The translations under genes and the position numbers were made by a program. Below are positions 17,363 through 26,319 of a DNA stretch of 64,000 nucleotides, piece after piece. The notes beneath the pieces are model-generated. The model worked only from the letters and a program-made list of their open reading frames with translations. It was not told where the DNA came from and searched no databases. The stretch is from an uncultured Allomuricauda sp. (GTDB taxonomy: Bacteria; Bacteroidota; Bacteroidia; Flavobacteriales; Flavobacteriaceae), in contig NZ_CANLYK010000004.1 in assembly GCF_947495325.1 (NCBI RefSeq), forward strand, positions 248,001-312,000. Reading direction: 5' to 3'. Each line of letters opens with the position of its first letter. Within the stretch, counting starts at the first letter, position 1.

Positions 17363-18481
17363 ATGGAAAAACCTTATATCGTTGCTGTTGATGATGAACA
17401 GCTAAATTTAGAATTATTACGATTTATTTTAGAACGAAATGAATATCAATTTGAGGGCACCAGTGATGATGAATACCTTTTTGAACTTCTAGAGCAGCGT
17501 AAACCAGACCTAATTCTTCTGGATGTTATCATGCCCAAAATAGAAGGTTTTGAGCTTTGTGAAAAAATAAAAAGTGTCAAAAAATTCCAAAATATCCCTG
17601 TTATATTCCTTACGGGGAAAGTCAATGTTAAAGATAAGGTCAGAGGCTTTGAGGTAGGTGGTGTGGATTATGTCACTAAACCTTTTAATGAGCAAGAATT
17701 AATTGCTAGAATTCATACGCATGTTGAATTGATACGTGCCAAAAATCAAATTGAAGAACAGGCCAAAAATCTTAGACAGTCAAATGATCTTAAGGACAGG
17801 ATGTTTTCCATTATAGGTCACGATTTGCGTTCTCCATTGAGTGCCGCCAAGTTAAAAATGGACTTTATCATGCGTGGTATTATTGATCCAAAAGATGATA
17901 AATTCTTGGACGAAACTGTTTATGATCTTTTAAAAACTATGGATGAAGCATTAAACTTGCTTCAAAATCTATTGGGTTGGGCCAAATCTGAAAGCAACCA
18001 AATTCAAATGATTCCTGAAAAGCTGGACCTAAGCGATTTGGTTGAACAAACATTTCGACTTTTGAAATTGGGTAGTGATCATAAACAAATTGAAATGCGA
18101 AATAATGTTCCTACAGATGTTTTCGCTTTTGCCGATAACAATATGATCAAAACAGTACTGCGAAATATACTTTCCAATGCCATAAAATTCACGCCGGTTG
18201 AAGGAGTTATTCAAATCAACACAAAACCCGGAAAAAATAAAGTTACAATAGAGATTGAAGATAATGGCAATGGAATTTCTAAGGATGACATTAAAAAAAT
18301 CCTGAACCCAAACGAGCATTTCAGCAAATTAGGTACTGAAAAAGAACCTGGAACTGGGTTGGGTCTTGTACTCTGCCAAAATTTTGTCCAAAAAAATGGG
18401 GGAGTATTAAAGATTAAAAGCGAGCTTGGAAAAGGAAGTACATTTTATTTTGATCTACCTGTTTATTCGGAACAAGATTAA
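17363..18481 (+). CDS. Receiver-histidine kinase hybrid (REC-HisKA-HATPase)
   Basis: 372 residues. The N-terminal receiver has the acidic pair Asp10-Asp11, phospho-acceptor Asp54 in LILLDVIMP and the conserved Lys in YVTKPF near 108. A linker helix is followed by a HisKA domain with H box FSIIGHDLRSP (His153), then a HATPase with DNGNGIS and GTGLGLVLC. It has no membrane segment, so it is a soluble kinase whose activity is set by its receiver. It is the only + strand gene between rfbB and the EPS genes. Its stop codon overlaps the stop of the converging glycosyltransferase by 4 bp. Confidence 0.92.
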   Translation: MEKPYIVAVDDEQLNLELLRFILERNEYQFEGTSDDEYLFELLEQRKPDLILLDVIMPKIEGFELCEKIKSVKKFQNIPVIFLTGKVNVKDKVRGFEVGGVDYVTKPFNEQELIARIHTHVELIRAKNQIEEQAKNLRQSNDLKDRMFSIIGHDLRSPLSAAKLKMDFIMRGIIDPKDDKFLDETVYDLLKTMDEALNLLQNLLGWAKSESNQIQMIPEKLDLSDLVEQTFRLLKLGSDHKQIEMRNNVPTDVFAFADNNMIKTVLRNILSNAIKFTPVEGVIQINTKPGKNKVTIEIEDNGNGISKDDIKKILNPNEHFSKLGTEKEPGTGLGLVLCQNFVQKNGGVLKIKSELGKGSTFYFDLPVYSEQD

Positions 18482-19686
18482 GCAACCGCTTCAGCTTGTA
18501 TATCCCGTTTGGCACGTTCCCAATTTACCGATTGATTCCCCTTTATGTATCTTCCAAAACCAAGAAACACAGAGAGGTTCATGATAAAGAAATAATATGG
18601 GATGAAAAGTACTTTCAAGCGAATCTGTCTATTTTCCAAAAACCAACCCAACAATGCTGCTGCATAAAACAATATTTGCCCCCAAAATAATACATTGAAC
18701 AACCCTAAGGAAAACAACCCTTCATTTTGAGCCAAAACAAAATTTATTGGGATTATTAGAAAAAGTAACAGTGGAGTCAATGTCCATCGTAAAACCCGAT
18801 GTGAAATATATTGAAACGAGAGCGTTCCATATTTGAAAAAATTCAGCAAGGCTCTTAACCTAACCACGGATTGTATTCCACCCGCAGAAATTCTAACTTT
18901 TCGTTTCAGTTCTTCTTTTACATTGGCAGATGCCGTTTCTATTGCATAGGCTTCTGGATTGTATTGAATGGTATAACCTGACATGGCTACACGTAACGAA
19001 ATCATAAAATCATCCAACAAGGTGTCTTTTTCCACCTCTTGCCACAGCTGCGTTCGTATGGCAAAAAGTTCTCCTGCAGCACCAACCACAGAGTAGAGTT
19101 CTGCATCCCATTTTTTAAGTTGCGATTCGTATTTCCAATACATTCCTTCTCCTGCACCAGCGGCACTATCTGCGTCTTTGGAATAAATCCGCTTTTCACC
19201 AGAAACGCATCCTACTTTTGGATTGCGGAACAAGCGTACAATTTCTTTTATGGAGTTTTTTCCCAAATCGGTATTGGCATCAGAAAATATGACAATGGGG
19301 GTTTCCACAAATTTCACCCCTCGGTTCATGGCTGCAATTTTCCCAGCCCTTCCATCTTTGTGATATACTTCTACGCCATCATATTTCTTTAATAAATCTG
19401 GAGTTCCGTCATTAGATCCATCCGTTACCCAAATCTGGGTTACCTTGTTCTGGGGATAATTCAAACTCTTGGAATTTTTAACCTTTTGGTCCAGAAAATC
19501 CTTTTCATTAAAGGCCGTAACAAAGAGGGTTACTTCCGGTTCATAATCCTCATTGCCTTCAAACTTTTTGGCCAACCCAAAAGCTCTTCTAATCTTGATG
19601 ATTAAGAACAATAGTATTCCATACCCCAAATAGGAGTAAAAGATTATGAAAAGTGAAACCCAAAAAAATATTTTTAAAAACTCCAT
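18478..19686 (-). CDS. Membrane glycosyltransferase family 2 (processive type)
   Basis: 402 residues. An N-terminal membrane helix (about 5-30) precedes a GT-A domain with VTAFNE, DGSNDGT (near 91), the metal motif DAN (near 137) and LLDDF (near 222), followed by QSVVRLR in the position of QxxRW. Four C-terminal membrane helices follow (about 290-385). This architecture is shared with hyaluronan and cellulose synthase-like enzymes that act at the inner face of the membrane. It is the last gene of the long minus-strand EPS operon. Confidence 0.88.
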   Translation of the reverse strand: MEFLKIFFWVSLFIIFYSYLGYGILLFLIIKIRRAFGLAKKFEGNEDYEPEVTLFVTAFNEKDFLDQKVKNSKSLNYPQNKVTQIWVTDGSNDGTPDLLKKYDGVEVYHKDGRAGKIAAMNRGVKFVETPIVIFSDANTDLGKNSIKEIVRLFRNPKVGCVSGEKRIYSKDADSAAGAGEGMYWKYESQLKKWDAELYSVVGAAGELFAIRTQLWQEVEKDTLLDDFMISLRVAMSGYTIQYNPEAYAIETASANVKEELKRKVRISAGGIQSVVRLRALLNFFKYGTLSFQYISHRVLRWTLTPLLLFLIIPINFVLAQNEGLFSLGLFNVLFWGQILFYAAALLGWFLENRQIRLKVLFIPYYFFIMNLSVFLGFGRYIKGNQSVNWERAKRDIQAEAVA

Positions 19687-19712
19687 TTTGCTTTTTTTGA
19701 TTCATTTATGAG

Positions 19713-20351
19713 TTATACCGCTACAAGATCTTTTTTGATGGCTCTTTCCCATTCTCCGGTATCACGATTATATGTCTTTACAACTCTTGCCGGATTACCT
19801 ACCGCCACAGAATAGTCTGGAATATCTTTGGTCACCACACTTCCTCCTGCAATAATGCAATGTTTCCCTATGATCACCCCAGCCACAACAACACTGTTCG
19901 CCCCTATCCATGTTTCTTTTTCAACAATGATGGTAGCCGTAGATACCCCTTGCGCATGAATGGGTTGTGTTATGTCTTCGTAATTATGGTTTAATCCGGA
20001 AAGCACCACATTTTGTGCTAATCGGACATCATCTCCAATACTGACTGGACCAATTATGGTGTTTCCAAGACCTATTCGTGTTCTGTTTCCAATTTTTACT
20101 GCTCCAACCCCATTGTTAATGGTTGAAAAATCTTCTATGGTAGAATTTGCTCCTAGTTCAAAACTGTTCCAGGGCAGAACATCCACCCGTGTTCTTCTTC
20201 GAATTGTCGCGCCTCTACCTTTTTTATGATAAAAAGGGTTGACAAACCATTTCACCCATAAACGAGGTCTTGCCTGATTTTTAGGAACTAGCAGCCAATG
20301 CACAAATTTTTTAATGCCCTCACTATTCATTATTTTGTCCTTTAAACCCAT
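19713..20351 (-). CDS. Hexapeptide-repeat acyltransferase
   Basis: 212 residues forming a left-handed beta-helix. Hexapeptide turns are visible from about 65 (NSTIEDFSTINNGVGAVKIG) to 185, with the loop His in GLNHNYEDI and the closing NPARVVK typical of sugar O-acetyltransferases of the maltose/WcaF/VatD group. It most likely acetylates an EPS sugar or intermediate. It sits 12 bp after one glycosyltransferase gene and 26 bp before another. An alternative start seven codons downstream cannot be excluded. Confidence 0.88.
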   Translation of the reverse strand: MGLKDKIMNSEGIKKFVHWLLVPKNQARPRLWVKWFVNPFYHKKGRGATIRRRTRVDVLPWNSFELGANSTIEDFSTINNGVGAVKIGNRTRIGLGNTIIGPVSIGDDVRLAQNVVLSGLNHNYEDITQPIHAQGVSTATIIVEKETWIGANSVVVAGVIIGKHCIIAGGSVVTKDIPDYSVAVGNPARVVKTYNRDTGEWERAIKKDLVAV

Positions 20352-20363
20352 GATTTTTTGATT

Positions 20364-21557
20364 CTATGCTGATTTTTTAATGGCGTCATAAATAGCCCTG
20401 ACATTATTCTCCCAAGTATGACTTTTTGCAAATTCAATCCGTTTTCTTGCCAGTTCAGGAGTATTTTCCGCTAAAGCTTTTTCAGCCAGTTGAATATATT
20501 CTTCCTTATTGCTACCCAGATAAACATGTTCTTTGAACATTTCCATGGCCTTGGTTCTTGTTGCCAATGTAGGTTTGCCCATTGCTAAATATTCATCAAT
20601 CTTACGCGGGTAATTTCCAATCGTCCAATCATTCACCAATTGTGGATTTATAGCTATATCAAAACCTTTAACATATGCTGGAAGCTCTGACCCATCCTTG
20701 CTTCCCAAGAAAAATACATTGTCCAATTCATGTAATTTTGATGATTGAAAATCTTCGTCTTCAGGCCCAACCAAAACTATACTCCAATCCTTCTTGGTAT
20801 TGGCCATATGTTCCAAAAGTTCTATATCCAAACGCATGCTGGTTAAATATCCAACGTAACCAATGATAGGTTTGGGAATGGCATCAAATTCCTTTGGGAT
20901 TTGAATGGTATCTTTTTCGTCATTGAACAAGGAAACGTCACAACCTTGGCCCACCATAAAACTATTTGGGTTGAACTTAGATCCGTATTCCGCATAAAGT
21001 GTGGAATTATTTACAACTGTATCCACTTGTTGAATAATTTGTGGCTCGATCCGCTCCCCATGTTTTCTCCAATATGGAACCCGAATCAGATAGTCCCGCA
21101 TGTAATAGGTATATGTTTTAGGTGATATAAATTCCTTAAGATGTAATCCCAAAAACATGGAACTATCATTAAAAAGCAAAACATCCTTAAATTTTAATTG
21201 ATGCATTGCCTCTTGAATATCACTAGAAAAAATCTTCGAATTCCTTCTATTAAGTTTCTTGAATATGGAGTGAAAGGGAATCCAATTGATAGACTCAGTC
21301 ATGGATTTTGGGTATAAATTCCAGAGATTCTCCTTAATACGAACCAATCCTGTTTCTTCCCCATTTTTGATTCGAATTCTTTTTTGAACTCTTTCAGTAT
21401 TTTTTCCTCGCCTTAAAGTGGCCCTGTCTAATGGTGGATTTACATAAAGTACCCTGTTGTGCTTGGCAAACTCCGCAGCAATATTCTTGCAGTTACTGCC
21501 AATTTCAATATCCCAGGCTTGTATCCCTACAACTATAATATCTTGACCTTTAATCAT
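20364..21557 (-). CDS. Glycosyltransferase (GT-B fold, GT1/GT4-like)
   Basis: 397 residues, soluble. The N-terminal domain starts DIIVVGIQAWD. The C-terminal nucleotide-sugar domain has IGYVGYLTSMRLD (about 245), DWSIVLVGPED and PRKIDEYLAMGKPTLATRT (the EX7E-like region, about 335-352). These are features of Rossmann-type GT-B transferases related to family 1/4. Start overlaps the upstream gene by 8 bp. The sugar is unknown. Confidence 0.86.
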   Translation of the reverse strand: MIKGQDIIVVGIQAWDIEIGSNCKNIAAEFAKHNRVLYVNPPLDRATLRRGKNTERVQKRIRIKNGEETGLVRIKENLWNLYPKSMTESINWIPFHSIFKKLNRRNSKIFSSDIQEAMHQLKFKDVLLFNDSSMFLGLHLKEFISPKTYTYYMRDYLIRVPYWRKHGERIEPQIIQQVDTVVNNSTLYAEYGSKFNPNSFMVGQGCDVSLFNDEKDTIQIPKEFDAIPKPIIGYVGYLTSMRLDIELLEHMANTKKDWSIVLVGPEDEDFQSSKLHELDNVFFLGSKDGSELPAYVKGFDIAINPQLVNDWTIGNYPRKIDEYLAMGKPTLATRTKAMEMFKEHVYLGSNKEEYIQLAEKALAENTPELARKRIEFAKSHTWENNVRAIYDAIKKSA

Positions 21558-22716
21558 ACTGGCTATTTTTTATTTCGCTGTGGACATCTTCATATAGTTC
21601 CAATACATTCTTTGCCATGGTTTCCCATGAAAAGTGTCTTGCTCTTTTAATTCCCTTTTCAGCCAAAACCTGGGCCAATATTTTATCTTCGACCAAGGTC
21701 TTCATGGCATTAGTTATCTCCAATGTATTAAAGGGATCTACCATTAAAGCAGTATCCTCACCGGCTACTTCAGGCATTGATGAAGTAGTTGATGTAATCA
21801 CAGGCACCCCGCACGCCATCCCTTCAAGAATTGGTATGCCAAAACTTTCTCGTAACGACGGATATAAGAATATTGTACATTGGTTTATGATAGCCGGCAA
21901 ATCTGTATTTGGAACATATCCAGTTAAATGAATCAGTGGTCTTATTTCTTCACTATCAATGGATGCTAAAAGTTTTTGAAGTTCTCTTTCATCATAATCC
22001 AACATAACTAATTTGTATTGGTTGGGATACACTTTATTAAAATCTGAAAATGCCTTCAACACACCTTTGGTATTTTTCTTTGGGTCCGTATTTCCAAGAA
22101 AGAAAAAGAAATTATCAGGCAGCGCATAGGTATCTTTTATATCCCTTAAACTGTCTTGATCGGTCAATTTTTTAAAATGCGAACCAACACCGTTGTATAT
22201 GGCAGTTAATCTATCATCCTTAAATCCGAAATGGTTATTGATCCGATCTTTTTCGTAATTGGAAACGGTAATGACCTTTTTGCTTTTCTTGATTACCGGG
22301 GGCACAAAATACCGCCGGTACATATTGCCCAATTTCTGATACCATGTTCCTTCTTTTTTAAAAACACTTATACTTTCCAAGTAAATAATATCGTGCAAAG
22401 TGGTCACCAGAGGAACTTTGGAAAATAAAGGCCCTGTATTACTGGTACAATGCAAAACGTCACAACCTTCCTTATGAGCTGCTTTGGGCAATGCAATCTG
22501 TTCCCAGCCTGGATAACCCCATTTGGATTCCAATTGGACTACTTTAAAATTGGGAGCGCTAGGAATACAGGTGTCATCAAAATCAGGTTTTACAAAAACT
22601 ACATATTCGTTTTTATGGTCAATTTTCTGAAGATTTTTAATAAGCTCCAGAGCAACCATGTCCATCCCATGTTTCTTTTTTCTGAAAAGACGCTGTCCTT
22701 CTATCCCTATTTTCAT
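21550..22716 (-). CDS. Glycosyltransferase family 4
   Basis: 388 residues. A GT-B enzyme with the typical C-terminal motifs FFLGNTDPKKN (about 200), IHLTGYVPNTDLPAIINQC, and LRESFGIPILEGMACGVPVI (the EX7E motif, about 296-313). It transfers a sugar from a nucleotide donor to the lipid-linked EPS repeat unit; the linkage is not predictable. It is translationally coupled to its neighbours (4-bp gap upstream, 8-bp overlap downstream). Confidence 0.92.
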   Translation of the reverse strand: MKIGIEGQRLFRKKKHGMDMVALELIKNLQKIDHKNEYVVFVKPDFDDTCIPSAPNFKVVQLESKWGYPGWEQIALPKAAHKEGCDVLHCTSNTGPLFSKVPLVTTLHDIIYLESISVFKKEGTWYQKLGNMYRRYFVPPVIKKSKKVITVSNYEKDRINNHFGFKDDRLTAIYNGVGSHFKKLTDQDSLRDIKDTYALPDNFFFFLGNTDPKKNTKGVLKAFSDFNKVYPNQYKLVMLDYDERELQKLLASIDSEEIRPLIHLTGYVPNTDLPAIINQCTIFLYPSLRESFGIPILEGMACGVPVITSTTSSMPEVAGEDTALMVDPFNTLEITNAMKTLVEDKILAQVLAEKGIKRARHFSWETMAKNVLELYEDVHSEIKNSQYD

Positions 22717-22719
22717 TTT

Positions 22720-23928
22720 TTATTGACCATTAATTGTACCGTGCTGGGTATGAATAAATTTTTTATTAGCTCCCTTTAGTTTGAAAAGAGACAGGAACAT
22801 GAGTAAAAATGCCTTGGGTAAGGTGAGTATAGCCTGCACTGTTTTTACACTATAAAACTTTCTGGGAATAGCGAAGAAAAAGGCTAGTATGGTCAGTAAT
22901 AAGCTCGCATACCAAAATGATGCTGAAACTGCCAAAAGATCTGTTGGAAAAAATGTATTAAAGATAAAATACAGGAAAGAAATGATTACCACTAACCCAA
23001 GTAATAATACCCTTGGAGGTGATACCATTTGATACACTTTATCAAAAAAATCAATATTTCCTTTTGCAAATAATTCTTTTAGACCAGGGACAAAATATCT
23101 TCCAAAATAAACAAACTGGGCAGAAAGCCAGCGCTTGCGCTGGTTAGAAAACACTTCTGCTTTTTGAACCTTTTCATCCAATACCAAAGCATTGTCCAGA
23201 TACTCAATTTTGGTTCCGTTTTTCAATAGTTTTAATTCCAGTTCCTTGTCAAAACCACCCACGGCATTCACATTGGCCATGGTGTTCTTAAAGAAATAAT
23301 AATCAAATGCCATCCCTGAACCTATAAGGGCCGAAGACAGACCAAGAACACGATGTCCTTTCCTAAAAATATGATTGTTGACCTCTTCGCTAATGGCGTC
23401 CAATATGGCAAAGGAGGTATTGGTGTTTTTTGCCGCTCTATGTCCTTGGACTACTTTGTAGCCTTGATTGAATGATCTATTGACCTTTTCAATGAATCGG
23501 TCTTCCATGATATTATCAGCATCCAGAATCAAAGCAACATCATAGGCATCACCAATAACTTCCATAGCTCGATTAAGTGCTTTGGATTTTGTACTTTTTT
23601 CAAAAGAAACCTCAACTAAACGAAGTGGTAATTGTTTAAGCAAATTCAAGGTGCTTTCCTGGAAGGAATCAGCAATAATAACAACATCATAAAGCCCAGA
23701 ATTATAGCTTTGATTCAGCGCGCTTTTTGCAACTTCAACAATAACGTTATCTTCTTTATAACCAGGAATTAGAACTGCGAATTTCCGTTGCTTATGAAAA
23801 ATTTCACTTCTTTTTTTTGTTTTAAAAAGACCGGCGAAAGAGAAAATGAACACATAGATGGAAGCAAATCCAAAATAACCTATTAAAAGAAATTCGATTA
23901 CGTTTATTAAATGTTCGATAGTATCCAT
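22720..23928 (-). CDS. Membrane glycosyltransferase family 2
   Basis: 402 residues. One N-terminal helix (about 8-32), then a GT-A domain with VLIPGYKE, ILDADN (DxD, near 136), GGFDKELELKL and QRKRW (the QxxRW motif of processive synthases, near 264). Three C-terminal helices follow (about 305-385). It resembles the cellulose-synthase-like group, as does the enzyme at 18478, so this locus encodes two such enzymes. Confidence 0.9.
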   Translation of the reverse strand: MDTIEHLINVIEFLLIGYFGFASIYVFIFSFAGLFKTKKRSEIFHKQRKFAVLIPGYKEDNVIVEVAKSALNQSYNSGLYDVVIIADSFQESTLNLLKQLPLRLVEVSFEKSTKSKALNRAMEVIGDAYDVALILDADNIMEDRFIEKVNRSFNQGYKVVQGHRAAKNTNTSFAILDAISEEVNNHIFRKGHRVLGLSSALIGSGMAFDYYFFKNTMANVNAVGGFDKELELKLLKNGTKIEYLDNALVLDEKVQKAEVFSNQRKRWLSAQFVYFGRYFVPGLKELFAKGNIDFFDKVYQMVSPPRVLLLGLVVIISFLYFIFNTFFPTDLLAVSASFWYASLLLTILAFFFAIPRKFYSVKTVQAILTLPKAFLLMFLSLFKLKGANKKFIHTQHGTINGQ

Positions 23929-23949
23929 CTATATTTTCTTTAGCTATGA

Positions 23950-24918
23950 TTACCCCTCAACCAATTCCTTAATGGATTGTTCTTTTAACAGATTGTCAAA
24001 ATATTCAATTGTCTTACCAAGTCCCGTTCTTAAATCAACGCTAGGTTTCCAATCCTGTAATTTTTCCTGAGCCAACGTGATATCCGGTTTGCGTTGCATT
24101 GGATCATCTGCTGGTAAGGGCATGTGAATAATCTTAGATTTGGTTCCTGTTAAATCGATAATATTTTCTGCAAGTTCCAGCATTGTGAATTCTCCTGGAT
24201 TTCCAATATTGATCGGACCAATAAATTCATCTTCCGTACCCATCATTTTTATCATTCCGTCTACCAAATCACTCACATATTGGAAACTTCTGGTCTGTAA
24301 TCCATCGCCAAAAATCGTGATGTCTTTTCCTTGAAGTGCCTGCATAATAAAATTGGAAACTACGCGACCATCATCTGGTTCCATTCGAGGTCCATATGTG
24401 TTGAAAATTCTAATGATTTTTACCAAAACATCGTTTGAATTATGATAGTTCACAAAGAGTGATTCTGCACATCGTTTGCCTTCATCATAACATGACCTAA
24501 TTCCAATAGGGTTTACATGCCCCCAATAATCTTCAGGCTGTGGATGAATTTCTGGATCTCCATAAACCTCACTTGTTGAGGCTTGAAGGATTTTCGCATT
24601 TATTCTTTTAGCCAACCCCAACATATTAATTGCTCCTAAAACTGATGTCTTGATGGTTTTAATTGGGTTATGTTGATAATGTACCGGAGAAGCTGGACAC
24701 GCCAAATTGTAAATTTCATCTACTTCCAAAAAATAGGGCAATGTTATATCATGCCGGATTACCTCAAAATATGGGTTATCCATTAGGTGAACTATTTTAC
24801 TTTTTCTTCCGGTAAAGTAATTGTCCATGCTCACTACCTCATTCCCTTCATTTAAAAGTCTTTCGCATAAATGGGAACCTACAAAACCTGCACCTCCCGT
24901 TACCAATATTCGTTTCAT
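23950..24918 (-). CDS. UDP-glucuronate decarboxylase (UDP-xylose synthase)
   Basis: 322 residues. An extended SDR enzyme that turns UDP-glucuronate into UDP-xylose with bound NAD. It has [10 protein letters not shown] (8-17), TSEVYGDP, the catalytic YDEGKR (YxxxK, near 143) and the UXS-typical [11 protein letters not shown] and [10 protein letters not shown]. It lies 10 bp after the UDP-glucose dehydrogenase that makes its substrate, so the two form a UDP-GlcA/UDP-Xyl branch. The EPS therefore probably contains xylose or glucuronic acid as well as rhamnose. Confidence 0.95.
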   Translation of the reverse strand: MKRILVTGGAGFVGSHLCERLLNEGNEVVSMDNYFTGRKSKIVHLMDNPYFEVIRHDITLPYFLEVDEIYNLACPASPVHYQHNPIKTIKTSVLGAINMLGLAKRINAKILQASTSEVYGDPEIHPQPEDYWGHVNPIGIRSCYDEGKRCAESLFVNYHNSNDVLVKIIRIFNTYGPRMEPDDGRVVSNFIMQALQGKDITIFGDGLQTRSFQYVSDLVDGMIKMMGTEDEFIGPINIGNPGEFTMLELAENIIDLTGTKSKIIHMPLPADDPMQRKPDITLAQEKLQDWKPSVDLRTGLGKTIEYFDNLLKEQSIKELVEG

Positions 24919-24928
24919 AGTCCTTTCA

Positions 24929-26281
24929 TTAAATATTTACGGTTTCTACTTCTGTATTTTTCACAACATCCCTACCTATACTATAATAGGTGAAACCTTG
25001 CTCGTTCATTTCCTCGGGATCATAAATATTTCGACCATCAAAAATGGTTTTGTTGTTCATCAACTTTTCAAGGATTCTAAAGTTGGGCATTCTAAATTCC
25101 GACCATTCGGTGACCACAATTAAAGCGTCGGCATCAATTATGGCATCATATTCATCTTTGGCATATTCAATTTTATCCCCTAACATTCTCTTTGTTTCTT
25201 CCATGGCCACTGGATCGTATGCCCTAATGTTTGCGCCAAGTGCTCTTAACTGTTCAATGATAACCAAAGATGGTGCTTCACGCATATCATCTGTTTTTGG
25301 TTTGAACGCCAATCCCCAAAGTCCAAATTGTTTGCCTTTTAGGTCTTTTCCAAAATGACTTTTGATTTTATCAACCAATACGGATTTTTGTCTATAGTTG
25401 ACACTTTCAACAGCTTTTAAGACTTCAAGCGAATGTCCGTACTCATCTGCGGTCCTTACCAGAGCCTGGACATCTTTTGGAAAACAACTTCCTCCATAGC
25501 CCGTTCCAGGGTAAATGAATTTGTTCCCAATTCTGGAATCTGAGCCAATCCCTTTTCTAACTAAATCCACATTGGCTCCAACAAGTTCGCATAGATTGGC
25601 GATATCGTTCATAAAGCTAATCTTGGTAGCCAGCATGGAATTTGCAGCGTACTTTGTCATTTCCGAAGAGAAAATATCCATAAACAATATGGGATGACCA
25701 TTCATGAGGAAAGGCTTATAGAGTCTATTCATAACCTTTTCCGCTCGTTTGCTTTCTATACCGACCACTATACGATCTGGCTTTAGAAAATCATCGACCG
25801 CACTTCCTTCTTTCAGGAATTCAGGATTCGAAGCCACGTCAAAAGGAATGCGAACATTTCTGTTTGCCAATTCTTCTTCAACAGCTGCCTTTACTTTGTA
25901 CGACGTACCCACAGGAACGGTGCTTTTGGTAATGATTACCTTGTAATCTTCCATATGTTGGCCAATCTCTCTGGCAACACCAAGAACATACTTTAAGTCA
26001 GCACTTCCATCTTCGTCCGGGGGAGTACCTACTGCTATAAAAATTGCATCACTCTCTTTTATCCCTTTCTTTAAACTTGTGGTAAAAGAAATTCTTCCCT
26101 TATCTATGTTCCGCTCTAAAAGCAAGTCCAGACCTGGTTCATAAATGGGAACTTCGCCATTGCGCAGTTTTTCAATTTTTTTCTCATCTATATCCACGCA
26201 GACCACGTTAATTCCTGTTTCTGCGAAGCAAGTACCTGTTACCAAACCAACGTAACCTGTACCAATAACTGTTATATTCAT
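24929..26281 (-). CDS. UDP-glucose 6-dehydrogenase
   Basis: 450 residues. It oxidises UDP-glucose to UDP-glucuronate with two NAD. It has an N-terminal NAD domain ([17 protein letters not shown]), the catalytic Cys in [10 protein letters not shown] (about 259), and the C-terminal UDP-binding domain with [18 protein letters not shown]. The length is normal for bacterial Ugd/TuaD. It is the second gene after the LruC promoter and directly upstream of UDP-xylose synthase. Confidence 0.97.
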   Translation of the reverse strand: MNITVIGTGYVGLVTGTCFAETGINVVCVDIDEKKIEKLRNGEVPIYEPGLDLLLERNIDKGRISFTTSLKKGIKESDAIFIAVGTPPDEDGSADLKYVLGVAREIGQHMEDYKVIITKSTVPVGTSYKVKAAVEEELANRNVRIPFDVASNPEFLKEGSAVDDFLKPDRIVVGIESKRAEKVMNRLYKPFLMNGHPILFMDIFSSEMTKYAANSMLATKISFMNDIANLCELVGANVDLVRKGIGSDSRIGNKFIYPGTGYGGSCFPKDVQALVRTADEYGHSLEVLKAVESVNYRQKSVLVDKIKSHFGKDLKGKQFGLWGLAFKPKTDDMREAPSLVIIEQLRALGANIRAYDPVAMEETKRMLGDKIEYAKDEYDAIIDADALIVVTEWSEFRMPNFRILEKLMNNKTIFDGRNIYDPEEMNEQGFTYYSIGRDVVKNTEVETVNI

Positions 26282-26319
26282 AATTTAAAGTATGTGTTTG
26301 GGTTTATTTTGTTTTAAAA

